A DNA stretch of 64,000 nt from Trematomus loennbergii (Eukaryota > Chordata > Actinopteri > Perciformes > Nototheniidae), in assembly GCA_012861695.1 (NCBI GenBank), contig JAAOOA010000033.1, positions 20,561,934 through 20,625,933 on the forward strand, given 5' to 3'. This document shows positions 22,911 to 32,112 of the stretch, in pieces. The translations under genes were made by a program, and so were the position numbers. The notes below the pieces were generated by a model. The model was not told the DNA's origin and made no database searches. It saw only the letters and a list, made by a program, of their open reading frames with translations. Every line of letters starts with the position of its first letter. The first letter of the stretch is position 1.

Positions 22911-25900
22911 GTACCCCCCCCTCTAGGGCCAACTCCTGATGGCCCAGGCTGATTGTAAAAATCGTGGATAAGCGTCTTGTCTACGATAAATGACGCAGCT
23001 ACCCAGCTTCTAGCCTCAGGACCGTAACCCTTCCAGTCTACCAGGAATTGCTTCCCCCTCCCCCTATTACGGACCTCTAGTAGCTTACGGACCTTGTAAA
23101 CCTCACCCCCTTCAAAGAACTCGGGCGGTGGAGGGGGCTTGGAGGCGGGAACAAGTGTGCTCTCACACACCGGCTTGATTTTACTGACGTGAAACGTCGG
23201 ATGTACTCTCATAGTTCTGGGGAGTTGCAAGCGTACAGACACCGGGTTGATGACTCTGGACACCGGGAAAGGACCCACAAATCTCGGAGCCAGTTTCCTT
23301 GAGGCGACATGGAGTGGTAAGTCCTTAGTGGAAAGCCAAACATTTTGGCCTGGTCTGTAGGAGGGAGCGACCCTGCGATGGACGTCTGCAACAGCCTTCA
23401 TCCGAGCTGAACTTCGGAGAAGAGCCTGGCGAGCACCAGCCCAAACTCGTCGACAACGTCTGATCATGGCATGAGCCGATGGAACCCTCACCTCTTCCTC
23501 GTTGTTAGGGAAAAATGGAGGCTGGAAACCATTGACACAATGGAATGGAGAGACACCTGTGGCTGCCGTAGGAAGAGTATTGTGGGCAAACTCGACCCAT
23601 GTGAGGTGGTCACTCCAGGTAGTCTGGTTCCGGGAGACGAGACAACGTAGCGTAGTCTCTAGTTCCTGGTTCAGACGCTCCGACTGTCCATTTGACTGAG
23701 GATGATATCCTGATGACAAGCTGACGGTGGCACCTATGAGTCGACAAAACTCCTTCCAGAAAACGGAAATGAATTGTGGACCCCTGTCGGAAACAATGTC
23801 ATCAGGGAATCCATGGATCCTGAATATGTGATTCATCATGACCTCTGCGGTGACTTTGGCAGAGGGAAGCTTGGTCAATGGGATGAAGTGAGCCATCTTT
23901 GAAAATCGATCCACCACTGTTAAGACCGTAGTCTTGCCTCTGGATGAAGGAAATCCTGTCACAAAATCCATTGAAATGTGTGACCAAGGACGTTGGGGAA
24001 TCGGCAGGGGCTGGAGCAAGCCCATCTTGACTTGTGATGAGGTCTTATTACACGCACACACCGGACAAGCCGCTACGTACTCTGCCACATCTTTCTTCAT
24101 GGCTGGCCACCAGAAACGTTGTTGTATCCTGAACATTGTCCTTGTTACCCCCGGATGGCACGAAAGCACAGATGAGTGAGCCCAGTGGATGACCTTGGAG
24201 TGAAGAGCCTCAGGAACAAACAGCAGATTGTTGGGACACTCGCTAGGTGCTGGATTCTTGACATTCGCCTTTTTTACGTCCGACTCCACTTGCCAGGAAA
24301 AGGCTCCGATCACACGGTTAAGTGGAAGGATGGTCTTGGGCTCTACCGCAAGTGGTTCTGGATCATAAAGACGAGACAAAGCATCGGGTTTTTGATTCTG
24401 AGACCCGGGACGAAAAGAGAGGGTGAAATTGAACCTACTAAAGAATAGTGTCCACCTGGCCTGACGGGAGTTGAGACGCTTAGCCTTTCTTATATATTCC
24501 AGATTCTTGTGATCTGTCCAGACTAAAAACGGCTGCTCTGCACCCTCTAACCAGTGTCTCCATTCCTCGAGGGCAGCTTTTACAGCTAACAGTTCCTTGT
24601 TCCCCACGTCGTAATTCCGCTCTGCCGTTGTCAGTTTCCGCGACAGGTAAGCACATGGATGCATCTTGTTGTCTTCTGCAGAACGTTGAGACAGTACTCC
24701 TCCAATTCCCTCATTGGAAGCATCAACCTCGACCATAAACTGGCGCTGGGGATCTGGAATGGTGAGTATGGGGGCTGATGTGAATCTCTCTCTGAGACGT
24801 TGGAAAGCGAAGTCCGCCTGGGGAGTCCACTTGAAAGGAACCTTAGGAGAAGTCAGAACATGTAGAGGGGCAGCAACAGAACTGAAATTCCTAATAAACT
24901 TCCTATAGAAGTTAGCAAACCCTAGAAACTGTTGGACCTTCTTCCTGGAGTCTGGTGTAGGCCACTGGGATACTGCACTGATTTTAGCAGGATCCATTTG
25001 CATATGATTAGGTGAGATTATGTATCCTAAGAAGGATACCTCTTTTGTGTGGAACTCACACTTCTCTGCCTTGACATATAACTGATTCTCTAGCAGTTTC
25101 TGCAAAACCTGACGGACATGGTTAACATGAGACTTAGTGTCTGGGGAGAAAATCAGAATATCATCCAGATACACAAACACTGAAATATTCAAAAATTCCC
25201 GTAAAACCTCATTCACAAGAGCTTGAAACACAGCCGGTGCATTGCATAGTCCAAAAGGCATTACTAGATACTCATAGTGACCACTCTGAGTGTTGAATCC
25301 TGTCTTCCACTCATCCCCTTTTCTTATTCTAACCAAGTGATATGCATTTCTTAAATCTAACTTGGTGAATATTTTGGCAGTTTGAAGTAGTTCAAAGGCA
25401 GATGTCATGAGTGGCAGAGGATAGCGGTTCTTCACCGTAATGTCATTTAGTGGACTGTAGTCTATGCAAGGTCTCAGAGACCCGTCTTTCTTTCCCACAA
25501 AGAAAAATCCCGCTCCGGCTGGAGAAGATGAAGGACGGATAATTCCTGATTTGAGTGAAGAGGAAATGTATTCGTCCATTGCTGCTCTCTCAGGTCTCGA
25601 AATCGAATAAAGTTTCCCCTTGGGAATGGGGGCTCCCGGTAAGAGATCAATGGGACAGTCAAAATCTCGGTGAGGAGGTAGCGACATGGCTTTGGATTTG
25701 TTAAAGGCTTCCTTTAAATCATGGTAACAGGAAGGTACCTTCTGTAGATCAGGATAGTCGGGGTGATCTATAATGATTTTACGAGAGTCTGTTGGTGCAT
25801 TAACAGGTTGTGAAAGTTTACACCTGCCCATACAATCCTCTCCCCATTCTTTAATTTTCCCTGAACGCCAGTCAATGTGAGGATTGTGGATCTTTAGCCA

Positions 25901-26458
25901 TGGAAACCCCAATATAATCGGGTGCTGAGCCGACTCAAAAATATGGAATTGCATGCTCTCGGTATGGTCCTTATTCACAGTAATCTGAATGGGCTCAGTG
26001 CAATGGGTAACTGTGAACAACAAGCGGCCGTCTAAGGCACTGGCATTAATAGGATGAGATAGCGGAACAGTCTTTATTTCTAGCTGATTTACTACGCCCC
26101 AGTCCATAAGACTTTCGTCAGCCCCTGAGTCTATTAACACACCCTGGTCAATGGTTTGATTGTTAATACAAATGTTTACCTGCGTAACAGGTCGAGGAGG
26201 AAAGTCTGCGGGAAACTTGCTCACCAGCGCCCTCCTTTTGACTGGTGAGCACGATCTTTTCCCGGGCATGAAGCGAGTTGATGATCCGACTGGCCGCAGT
26301 AGAAACAACAACCCTCCCGTAGACGGCGCTGCCTCTCCTCCAGAGAAAGCCTGGTTCTTCCCAGCTGCATGGGTTCCCCGGAGCCATTCGGAAGTGTAAT
26401 CCTCTGACGGTGTGGTAACATGGGCTGGACATCCTCGGCTGGCGGCGCGACCCACCAA
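22886..26458 (-). CDS. pol: Pol polyprotein with C-terminal chromodomain
   Basis: This open frame of 1,190 codons overlaps gag by 238 nt in the -1 frame; translation probably enters near residue 66 by frameshifting, so the first ~65 residues are likely not made. Aspartic protease: DSG at 110-112. [10 protein letters not shown] with Asp368, and [10 protein letters not shown] with Asp432/433. RNase H: Asp579, Glu622, Asp649. Integrase: zinc-binding His758/His768 and Cys798/Cys801, then catalytic Asp831, Asp891 and Glu927 (35 residues between the last two). Chromodomain: about 1118-1170 ([11 protein letters not shown] ... FLVDWKGYG), which in chromoviruses guides integration to marked chromatin. 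All catalytic residues are present and no internal stop is seen. The stop lies just inside the 3' LTR. Confidence 0.96.
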   Translation of the reverse strand: MVGRAASRGCPAHVTTPSEDYTSEWLRGTHAAGKNQAFSGGEAAPSTGGLLFLLRPVGSSTRFMPGKRSCSPVKRRALVSKFPADFPPRPVTQVNICINNQTIDQGVLIDSGADESLMDWGVVNQLEIKTVPLSHPINASALDGRLLFTVTHCTEPIQITVNKDHTESMQFHIFESAQHPIILGFPWLKIHNPHIDWRSGKIKEWGEDCMGRCKLSQPVNAPTDSRKIIIDHPDYPDLQKVPSCYHDLKEAFNKSKAMSLPPHRDFDCPIDLLPGAPIPKGKLYSISRPERAAMDEYISSSLKSGIIRPSSSPAGAGFFFVGKKDGSLRPCIDYSPLNDITVKNRYPLPLMTSAFELLQTAKIFTKLDLRNAYHLVRIRKGDEWKTGFNTQSGHYEYLVMPFGLCNAPAVFQALVNEVLREFLNISVFVYLDDILIFSPDTKSHVNHVRQVLQKLLENQLYVKAEKCEFHTKEVSFLGYIISPNHMQMDPAKISAVSQWPTPDSRKKVQQFLGFANFYRKFIRNFSSVAAPLHVLTSPKVPFKWTPQADFAFQRLRERFTSAPILTIPDPQRQFMVEVDASNEGIGGVLSQRSAEDNKMHPCAYLSRKLTTAERNYDVGNKELLAVKAALEEWRHWLEGAEQPFLVWTDHKNLEYIRKAKRLNSRQARWTLFFSRFNFTLSFRPGSQNQKPDALSRLYDPEPLAVEPKTILPLNRVIGAFSWQVESDVKKANVKNPAPSECPNNLLFVPEALHSKVIHWAHSSVLSCHPGVTRTMFRIQQRFWWPAMKKDVAEYVAACPVCACNKTSSQVKMGLLQPLPIPQRPWSHISMDFVTGFPSSRGKTTVLTVVDRFSKMAHFIPLTKLPSAKVTAEVMMNHIFRIHGFPDDIVSDRGPQFISVFWKEFCRLIGATVSLSSGYHPQSNGQSERLNQELETTLRCLVSRNQTTWSDHLTWVEFAHNTLPTAATGVSPFHCVNGFQPPFFPNNEEEVRVPSAHAMIRRCRRVWAGARQALLRSSARMKAVADVHRRVAPSYRPGQNVWLSTKDLPLHVASRKLAPRFVGPFPVSRVINPVSVRLQLPRTMRVHPTFHVSKIKPVCESTLVPASKPPPPPEFFEGGEVYKVRKLLEVRNRGRGKQFLVDWKGYGPEARSWVAASFIVDKTLIHDFYNQPGPSGVGPRGGGTVVHRQKC

Positions 26459-27300
26459 GATGCATTCTGGGAGCTGGGAATAACGTCTCGGTTGCGTCGA
26501 CGCTCCCTCTCTCTTTCCCGAAGACGGTTATCGATCCGGATGGCCACGGCGATGAGAGATTCCAGATCCCGGGGTGTCTCCAGTGGAGCCAGCTGGTCTT
26601 TTATCGGTTCCGAAAGTCCCGTCATGAAGGCGTCACGAAGAGCCGGAACATTCCATCCGCTGTCCGCTGCTGCTGTGCGAAACTCGATGGCGTAATCAAC
26701 CACCTGGCGGTTGAGCTGGCGTATATGAAAAAGTTTTCTGCTGGCCTCTGTAGCAGGCGATGAGTGGTCAAAAATACGACTCATAGTCTCTATGAAATCG
26801 GTCAATGAGTAACATAGTTCAGTTTCTCTTGACCATTCTGCAGTAGCCCAGGCTGCAGCTCTTCCCGTTAAATGAGACACAATAAACGCCACTTTACCAT
26901 GGTCCGATGAAAAGGCTCCTGGGTTGTGTTGAAAATGCAGATCGCACTGTACCAAAAAGGCTCTGCAATTAGAAGAATCTCCGGAAAATCTCTCCGGAAG
27001 AGCCAGCCGTAAAGGGGAAGAAACAGCCTGACTTGGGAAATCAGCTGGAGCATTGACAGGCAACCTCTCAGTTGTGGATGACGTCACCGGAGGAGCAGTC
27101 TGTTGGTGAGTGAAAAAATGATTCATTTGGACAGCCAGTTGTTGCATCTGTGTGGATAATGCTTCCTGAATCCCGGCCTGGCGTCCTCTTAGTTCTTGCA
27201 TTTCCTGGTTGACTAGGCCCAGCTGTTCCTCGTGATGAAAGATCTTCACGCCCTGTGCTGACAGCGCTGCGTGAAGCGTTCTTGGGTCGGCTGGGTCCAT
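26221..27300 (-). CDS. gag: Gag capsid/nucleocapsid protein
   Basis: 359 codons, with ATG only 16 nt after the 5' LTR. The N-terminal part has a coiled-coil-like run ([18 protein letters not shown]), followed by a capsid-type domain with [16 protein letters not shown] and [18 protein letters not shown] (retrotransposon gag fold). One CCHC zinc knuckle is at Cys332-X2-Cys335-X4-His340-X4-Cys345 near the C-terminus. The stop at 26,221 lies downstream of the slippery heptamer. Gag assembles the intracellular particle that packages the element's RNA. Confidence 0.95.
   Translation of the reverse strand: MDPADPRTLHAALSAQGVKIFHHEEQLGLVNQEMQELRGRQAGIQEALSTQMQQLAVQMNHFFTHQQTAPPVTSSTTERLPVNAPADFPSQAVSSPLRLALPERFSGDSSNCRAFLVQCDLHFQHNPGAFSSDHGKVAFIVSHLTGRAAAWATAEWSRETELCYSLTDFIETMSRIFDHSSPATEASRKLFHIRQLNRQVVDYAIEFRTAAADSGWNVPALRDAFMTGLSEPIKDQLAPLETPRDLESLIAVAIRIDNRLRERERERRRNRDVIPSSQNASWWVAPPAEDVQPMLPHRQRITLPNGSGEPMQLGRTRLSLEERQRRLREGCCFYCGQSDHQLASCPGKDRAHQSKGGRW
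26257..26263 (-). promoter_or_regulatory. Candidate -1 ribosomal frameshift site
   Basis: In sense orientation the heptamer GGGAAAA lies in the gag frame as CCG GGA AAA (X XXY YYZ), just after the zinc knuckle and inside the gag/pol overlap. A -1 slip here enters the pol frame directly. No other good heptamer is seen in the overlap. No downstream pseudoknot was tested. Confidence 0.7.
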
Positions 27301-27304
27301 AATG

Positions 27305-27314
27305 GTCAGTTCGT
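27305..27314 (-). promoter_or_regulatory. Candidate self-priming primer-binding site
   Basis: Two nt after the 5' LTR the sense strand reads ACGAACTGAC. This is the reverse complement of sense GTCAGTTCGT inside the LTR (27,564-27,555). There is no TGG-type tRNA primer site at this place. In Tf1/sushi elements the mRNA 5' end folds back as primer, and the geometry here fits that. The 2-nt gap equals the bases normally trimmed by integrase. Confidence 0.75.
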
Positions 27315-27316
27315 TC

Positions 27317-27749
27317 TGTTACGAACTCAGACACTTAGGATGTAGGACCCAATTGCACGACCCGGGAGACAGAGGTAAAGTACTTGTAAGATACTTTATT
27401 TTCCAAATACAGCAATGAACAACAAAAAAGGTAACTATCAAATCTCTAACCGAGATGACAAAAATAGAGGAACAAAATGAAAGCGCTCACGTAGTGAGGA
27501 ATCAAACTTTACAAGAGCACAAAGAGCATAGACCTGACCATAGCAAGAGACAATACGAACTGACAAAGAACACTTGGGAGACAGGGGAATATAAGCACAG
27601 GGTAACTAGACACAGGTGGGACCAATCAGGGGCGGGGCTGACATTGATGAGCACAGGAGACACAGGTGAAAATAATCAGGAAGCCTGGAATGAGAGAAAG
27701 CAAACGTAAATAACATGCATCTCTCTAGCATTTCTGTCGGTGCACAACA
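27317..27749 (-). repeat. 5' LTR with TATA box and predicted start site
   Basis: In sense orientation TATATT (27,593-27,588) lies 29 nt before the G at 27,564, which begins the 10-nt sequence complementary to the primer-binding site. That is the expected spacing from TATA box to transcription start. AATAAA (sense) is at 27,400-27,395. U3 would be 27,749-27,565, and R plus U5 27,564-27,317. Confidence 0.85.
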
Positions 27750-27760
27750 CACTTCATATG

Positions 27761-28895
27761 TATAGAGTGGCGAAGTCCCTCCCCTTCCGGTGGACCTCCA
27801 TGGGACCTTATTTCGGAAAAATTATGTATTGAAGTCAATGGAGAGAGAAAGATTATCTTTCGATCCCGGATGAATTGTGCCACGAATTACACATATGATG
27901 TTTGTCAATTTAAAAGATAATTTTGCAAGTCAAAAAAAAAAAATGTGTCGTAAAACTGTGAAGTAACACATTTGTTTGTGTGAAACGCTCAATGAACTAC
28001 ATCTCTGGTCTCACAGAACAACACACGTCACCAAGATGGCCGTCACTACTGTCTTGTCAACAAAACGATTGACTACCCTCACTATCACCACAATGAAACA
28101 CGTCCTGAAGAATGTCATGCAAAGCTGCCTGCCTTGCCATCCTTTGATTCTCTCTGAACTGCCTGGTCTTTTTAATGTTTGATGTCTACCATTTGTGCAG
28201 ATAGCATGAAGTAGAGAAGATCGCCGATGCTAGCGTTAGCGTTAGCATTTCTCCCCCGGGCATAAATTGTGTATTATAGAATGATCACACCGGTGACAGT
28301 ACTATTCAAAGGGTTCACGAAATATGACTACTACTCTTACTGTTTAACATTTTGGGTTACTTAATGTCACTTCATGTTAAGGCTAATAAAAATGACAAGG
28401 CTGTAATTCTAACTAACGTGCTAGCTACTAGCTAGCTTGATCCAGACACTCCTGGTCCTTTCATCAGACGGGAAGCGAAAGAACGAGCAAGACCCATTGC
28501 TGGTATGATAACAACCTGGTACTAAGCACACACGCATCTTGTTAAAGCTATCTTATCTTAGCCAGCGCCATATAGATAGATTATATCTATATGGCGCTGA
28601 TCATCTCTTAGTGGAGGAAAACAATTGTGACATCACTTACGCGACTCTGGGATTTGTAGTCTTTCTAGTTGCGTATTTTTCATAGTCTTATATTTCAACA
28701 GTTTTACGACAAACTGTGACTTTTTTGACATGGAAATTATTTTTTAAGATTGACAAACATCATATGTGTAATTCATGGCACAATTCAAACGGGATCGAAA
28801 GATAGTTTTCTCTCTCCATTGACTTCAATACATTATGTTTCCGAAATAAGGTCCCATGGACCGGAAGTAGATGGGCGTGACTTCGCCACTCTATA
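27761..28895. mobile_element. Non-autonomous TIR element with ~200-bp inverted ends
   Basis: The left TATAGAGTGGCGAAGT and right ACTTCGCCACTCTATA are inverse, and similarity continues about 200 bp inward (CATGGGACCTTATTTCGG, TATTGAAGTCAATGGAGAG, AATTACACATATGATG). The flanks are compatible with a TA duplication. The centre holds a 16-bp-arm hairpin at 28,563-28,599. No transposase ORF. It sits in the left arm of the long-TIR element. Confidence 0.8.
28563..28599. repeat. Perfect 16-bp-arm hairpin
   Basis: CAGCGCCATATAGATA (28,563-28,578) and TATCTATATGGCGCTG (28,584-28,599) are exact inverse copies around a 5-nt loop. Confidence 0.95.
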
Positions 28896-29233
28896 CACAT
28901 TTTGCGCTGTCCGGAGCTGACAGGTCCATGGAGCCTGCCTGCAGGCGCTAATCTCAGGACCGAAGGACCTTAGTATAGTCGTCTTTATTTTTACGGTATT
29001 ATTATTCAAAGATAAATAAGGAAGTGTGTGTTATATGAGATGGCAGAGAGGTTTCAGCTCCGATTATTAAATCAAAGAGGCTTAATGTTTTCGATTATAT
29101 TATTTCACTATAGCTATGTGGACGGTATCAAGGTCCAATGTTGACTAAATTAATCAATAGCGGGTGTAACTCAAATACAAGATGTTTTTATTTATATATA
29201 TATTATTATTAATAATAATAATAATATAAAATA

Positions 29234-29875
29234 TTGTATTTGCATGCATTACCTGTTCGGAAAGTGGCGCTGTACTGAGAGTGGCGATTTTATTTTGTAA
29301 TTATATAATTATATAACACTTGTAATAATGGTGCGTTCACACCGGACGCGATGCGAATAATCGCTCGAGTTTCACGCCGGCTGTCAGCTGTGTTTACTCG
29401 CCTCATTCATCTGAGTCAGCTTCTCGAGCCGTATCTGGCCGTGCAACACTTATACTGTATGCTTACTGAAGCAGTGGCGGACTCCGGACTGGCCATCAGT
29501 ACCGGCAGGGGCGGACTGGACATCTGAAGTTGCTTTGACAGGCGACAGTCAGAGGTCCACCGTTTCCCCGCAGCGAGGCTCCCCCCGTTGACAGTTCACT
29601 GTCTAGCACTGGCTTCGTAGAACAGGCCACTGATCGATTAGGCTAAGCTAACCTGTAGCTGCTCCCTCCACACTCACAACAACTTCATACAGACATAAAT
29701 AAAGCAGCTGTACTGCCATACAGGAAACACACATTTAAAACGGTTTTGCCTGCCGTTTTTGTGTACACAACCATTCATTAATGGTTCAGAAAGTGGCACT
29801 GTACCTTAATAATATAAAGGCTTGTATTTGCATGTATTTCCTGTTCGGAAAGTGGCAATGTACTGAGAGTGGAAG
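29234..29875. repeat. Direct repeat pair inside the long-TIR element
   Basis: A block of about 50 bp around CTGTTCGGAAAGTGGC and GTACTGAGAGTGG occurs at 29,234-29,285 and again at 29,821-29,873 with few differences. The space between contains MITE fragments: GCGTTCACACCGGACGC at 29,330, the TIR-element interior at 29,405-29,460, and a TTCGTAGAACAGGCC end at 29,608. Capture of foreign ends followed by duplication is one explanation. Confidence 0.7.
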
Positions 29876-30314
29876 TGTCCTGAGATTAGCGCCTGCAGGC
29901 AGGCTCCATGGACCTGTCAGCTCCGGACAGCGCACAATACGTACATGAAGCGCTACGTCATGAACGCAAGAAATCATACCCTTGTGGGGGCACACTCATG
30001 TGATTGGCTTAGAATTGAGGAGACATCTGATTGGCTATAGATAGAAAAAATTACGAATCGGGTGACCGTCAGGGGAGTCTCAAAAAACCCACACACGAAT
30101 GCACAGCGATCCATGCACAGAAAGCGGTTTGTGTTTGGAACATTTAGATTGTAAGACAAAGTGTTTATTTAATATCTCTGGCTAGCTATAGCTACTTGCT
30201 AACGGTTTAGCTTACCCCCGCGATTCAAAGTAACGTCAACGTAGCTGTAATTTATGCTTTGCTTACATGTTCGCATAACTTGGAAGTTTACTGATATTTA
30301 CATACCTTGTTTAC

Positions 30315-30402
30315 CTGGCTCAAGTGGTGGCTCTGGGGTTGTTGTGTGAGCCACCACTTGAGAATTGTCGTCTTTTTTAAGAAAAGATGTTCTGATGTCC
30401 AT
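30315..30402 (-). CDS. Candidate first coding exon of a transposase-like gene
   Basis: On the minus strand an ATG opens 29 codons, MDIRTSFLKKDDNSQVVAHT then TTPEPPLEP, ending at a consensus CCAG/GTAAAC donor. MDIR-F-like starts are common on fish hAT/TTF-finger proteins, but that is a weak clue. The exon contains a perfect hairpin (15-bp arms). Downstream in transcription order comes the long-TIR element, so any gene here is interrupted. Confidence 0.35.
30319..30362. repeat. Perfect 15-bp-arm hairpin
   Basis: CTCAAGTGGTGGCTC (30,319-30,333) and GAGCCACCACTTGAG (30,348-30,362) are exact inverse copies with a 14-nt loop. Confidence 0.95.
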
Positions 30403-30978
30403 CTTCAAAAACTCTGTCCGACTGACAGTTTATTTTAAACATTGTCACAGCTCACAGGATAGTACCTGTCAGCCAATAAGACAGATGTTTATTTCCATTC
30501 AACTCTCTGGTTGGTCTGGTGTCTTGCCTCTGTTGCATTCACTGAACACGGGAAATTACAATCCTGCCGTCCTCATTAGGCGCGTTCACACCAAGTACTT
30601 TTCCCACAGTAGTTCCTGAGAACTTTAGTTCATGAGAGTTCTTTTAGTTCTGACGAACTAAAGCAGATCGCGTTCACACCAAAATGAGTTCCTGGGGGTG
30701 GATTAGGCAAATGAGCCGCTGACGTCACTTCTTCTTCTTCTGCTTAGATTTTCCTGGCAGGCTGCAAACAACTTCACGGCGAGTACAGTAGGTGGCGGTA
30801 TGCACCTTAAAGTTGCAATCCGCCAAAAAACCGAGAGAAGAAGAAAAAAGCTTCCGCTTCCGCTGTATGCTTCTGTTGACGTTTTGGTGCTCGTGTAATA
30901 CAGCTTCGTAACGGAGTTATTTAAGCCAATAACTCAGCCACAAATAAAAATACAGATCGACCATTCAAATGCAATAGA

Positions 30979-31490
30979 AATGCTGAGTCGGAGGCGAAGG
31001 CGGTTAAGAAGCCTTAACAAAAGGATTGGACCACGAAAAGCACACGCTATGGACATGTTTCGATAGCTGAGGATGATGACCGTTATCACGCCCAAAGAAC
31101 AGCAATGGTACGTTCATTAAATCACATTAATACTATCTAATGTAGGATTTATGGAGTTATGTAGGGCTAATTTGTGTCTTTGTATGTATTCCAGATATGC
31201 GAATACTACGGAACGCGTCGTGTCCCGCGCTCTCTCTGGGTGAACAATAGAACCTCGGCCTGGTGCACACCAATGTGCAGTGGATCAAAGTGGATCTTTT
31301 CAACTCCTCTGTATTCGCCTGGAAGCAACCATTGGGGAGACGCAACCTAAACAAATCGCCACGGGGCAAGACACGCGCACAGCCCTTGAGGCATCTGAAC
31401 AGCATGGAAATTGTAAATTGACAATAAAGCTGATCTTTTGTACTGTGCATTTGGTTCTCTCTTTTATTTACCACAGTCAACAGACACAAT
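30979..31490 (+). pseudogene. Degraded plus-strand gene of the 4.5-kb transposon
   Basis: An ATG at about 30,979 opens 28 basic codons (MLSRRRRRLRSLNKRIGPRK...) before TAG. A frame shifted by two continues EDDDRYHAQRTAM to a consensus AATG/GTACGT donor at 31,108. A CAG acceptor at 31,194 opens frames with RVPRSLWVNNRTSAWC. Near 31,420 AATAAAGCTGATC may be the polyadenylation signal. Whatever core domain followed is deleted. A truncated transposase is likely from position only. Confidence 0.4.
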
Positions 31491-31901
31491 TACAATAGTG
31501 CAGACACACCTTTGTGCAAAGATTAAATGTCAGTATCAAAACAGTACTCATACTGTATATTTGTATATTAATATGAGTATATTATGTTAAATGTGTGTTA
31601 AAGACAATGGGATGAGGTTGAAAGCTGTTTAAAAAGCTTTTGTATACCATCTTTACTGTGATAAATACATACATGTTAAGCATACACATCTGAAGAACTA
31701 CGTTACACACACACACACACAGGTTAGTCTGTGTACCGCTGCACTGCTGCTGGTTTAAACAAAGACAGTCATGATGCTAGTGCCGTGCATGTAGGTTCTC
31801 TTTTATTTATCAGAAGCAGATCAATAAGTGTCAGTAGTATCAAAACAATATAATAACAGTGGCAATATATATATAATCACAATAATACAAAATTAACTGT
31901 C

Positions 31902-32034
31902 CCAGGTGTAGGCAATTTGGGGTGAAGTGTCTTGCCCAGGGACACAACGACATCCTGACTGCAGTGGGGTTTGAACCTGTGCTCCCCTGATCCGAACACC
32001 AACGCACCAGACCACTGCATCACACGCCTCCCAA
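31902..32034 (-). repeat. tRNA-derived SINE fragment, minus strand
   Basis: The inverse of this segment contains TGGTGCGTTGG-type A-box sequence, GATCAGGGGAGCACAGGTTC with the B box GGTTCAAACCC, and TGTCCCTGGGCAAGACAC. It lacks the L2-type tail. Confidence 0.85.
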
Positions 32035-32112
32035 CAAGTCATTGTACAGTTTATCAACGACAAGTTTTTCTTAATTTTTGTATTGAAGGCCTGTTGGATT
32101 TAATCAGCTCGC

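Larger units (their letters stand above)
22478..27749 (-). mobile_element. Complete Ty3/gypsy LTR retrotransposon (chromodomain type)
   Basis: The 5,272-bp element lies on the minus strand. Two 433-bp LTRs (22,478-22,910 and 27,317-27,749) look identical base for base. It is flanked by the 5-bp duplication CACTT (22,473-22,477 and 27,750-27,754), and its ends are TG...CA. It contains gag, then pol (protease, RT, RNase H, integrase, chromodomain) in the -1 frame. Domain order (integrase last, C-terminal chromodomain) places it in the vertebrate chromoviruses (Tf1/sushi-like). No stop, frameshift lesion or deletion is visible. There is no env gene. Confidence 0.97.
22325..30097. mobile_element. 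Long-TIR non-autonomous element, host of two nested insertions
   Basis: The ends are inverted copies: CGTGTGTGGGTTTTTTGAGA at the left and its reverse complement at 30,078-30,097. Homology runs through CCAATCAGATGTCTCC, GCGTTCATGAC, GCGCTGTCCGGAGCTGACAG and AGCGCCTGCAGGCAGGCTCC (left arm pieces 22,325-22,477 and 28,896-28,968; right arm 29,878-30,097). That gives arms of about 220 bp. The left arm is cut by the gypsy element (22,478-27,749) and by a second TIR element (27,761-28,895). Without them the element would be about 1.35 kb. No ORF of its own is recognised. Confidence 0.8.

Noticed and set aside
22325..30097. Long inverted repeat as a segmental duplication or assembly fold-back
   Set aside because: Arms end sharply with distinct flanks and differ by substitutions and indels, as expected for transposon TIRs.
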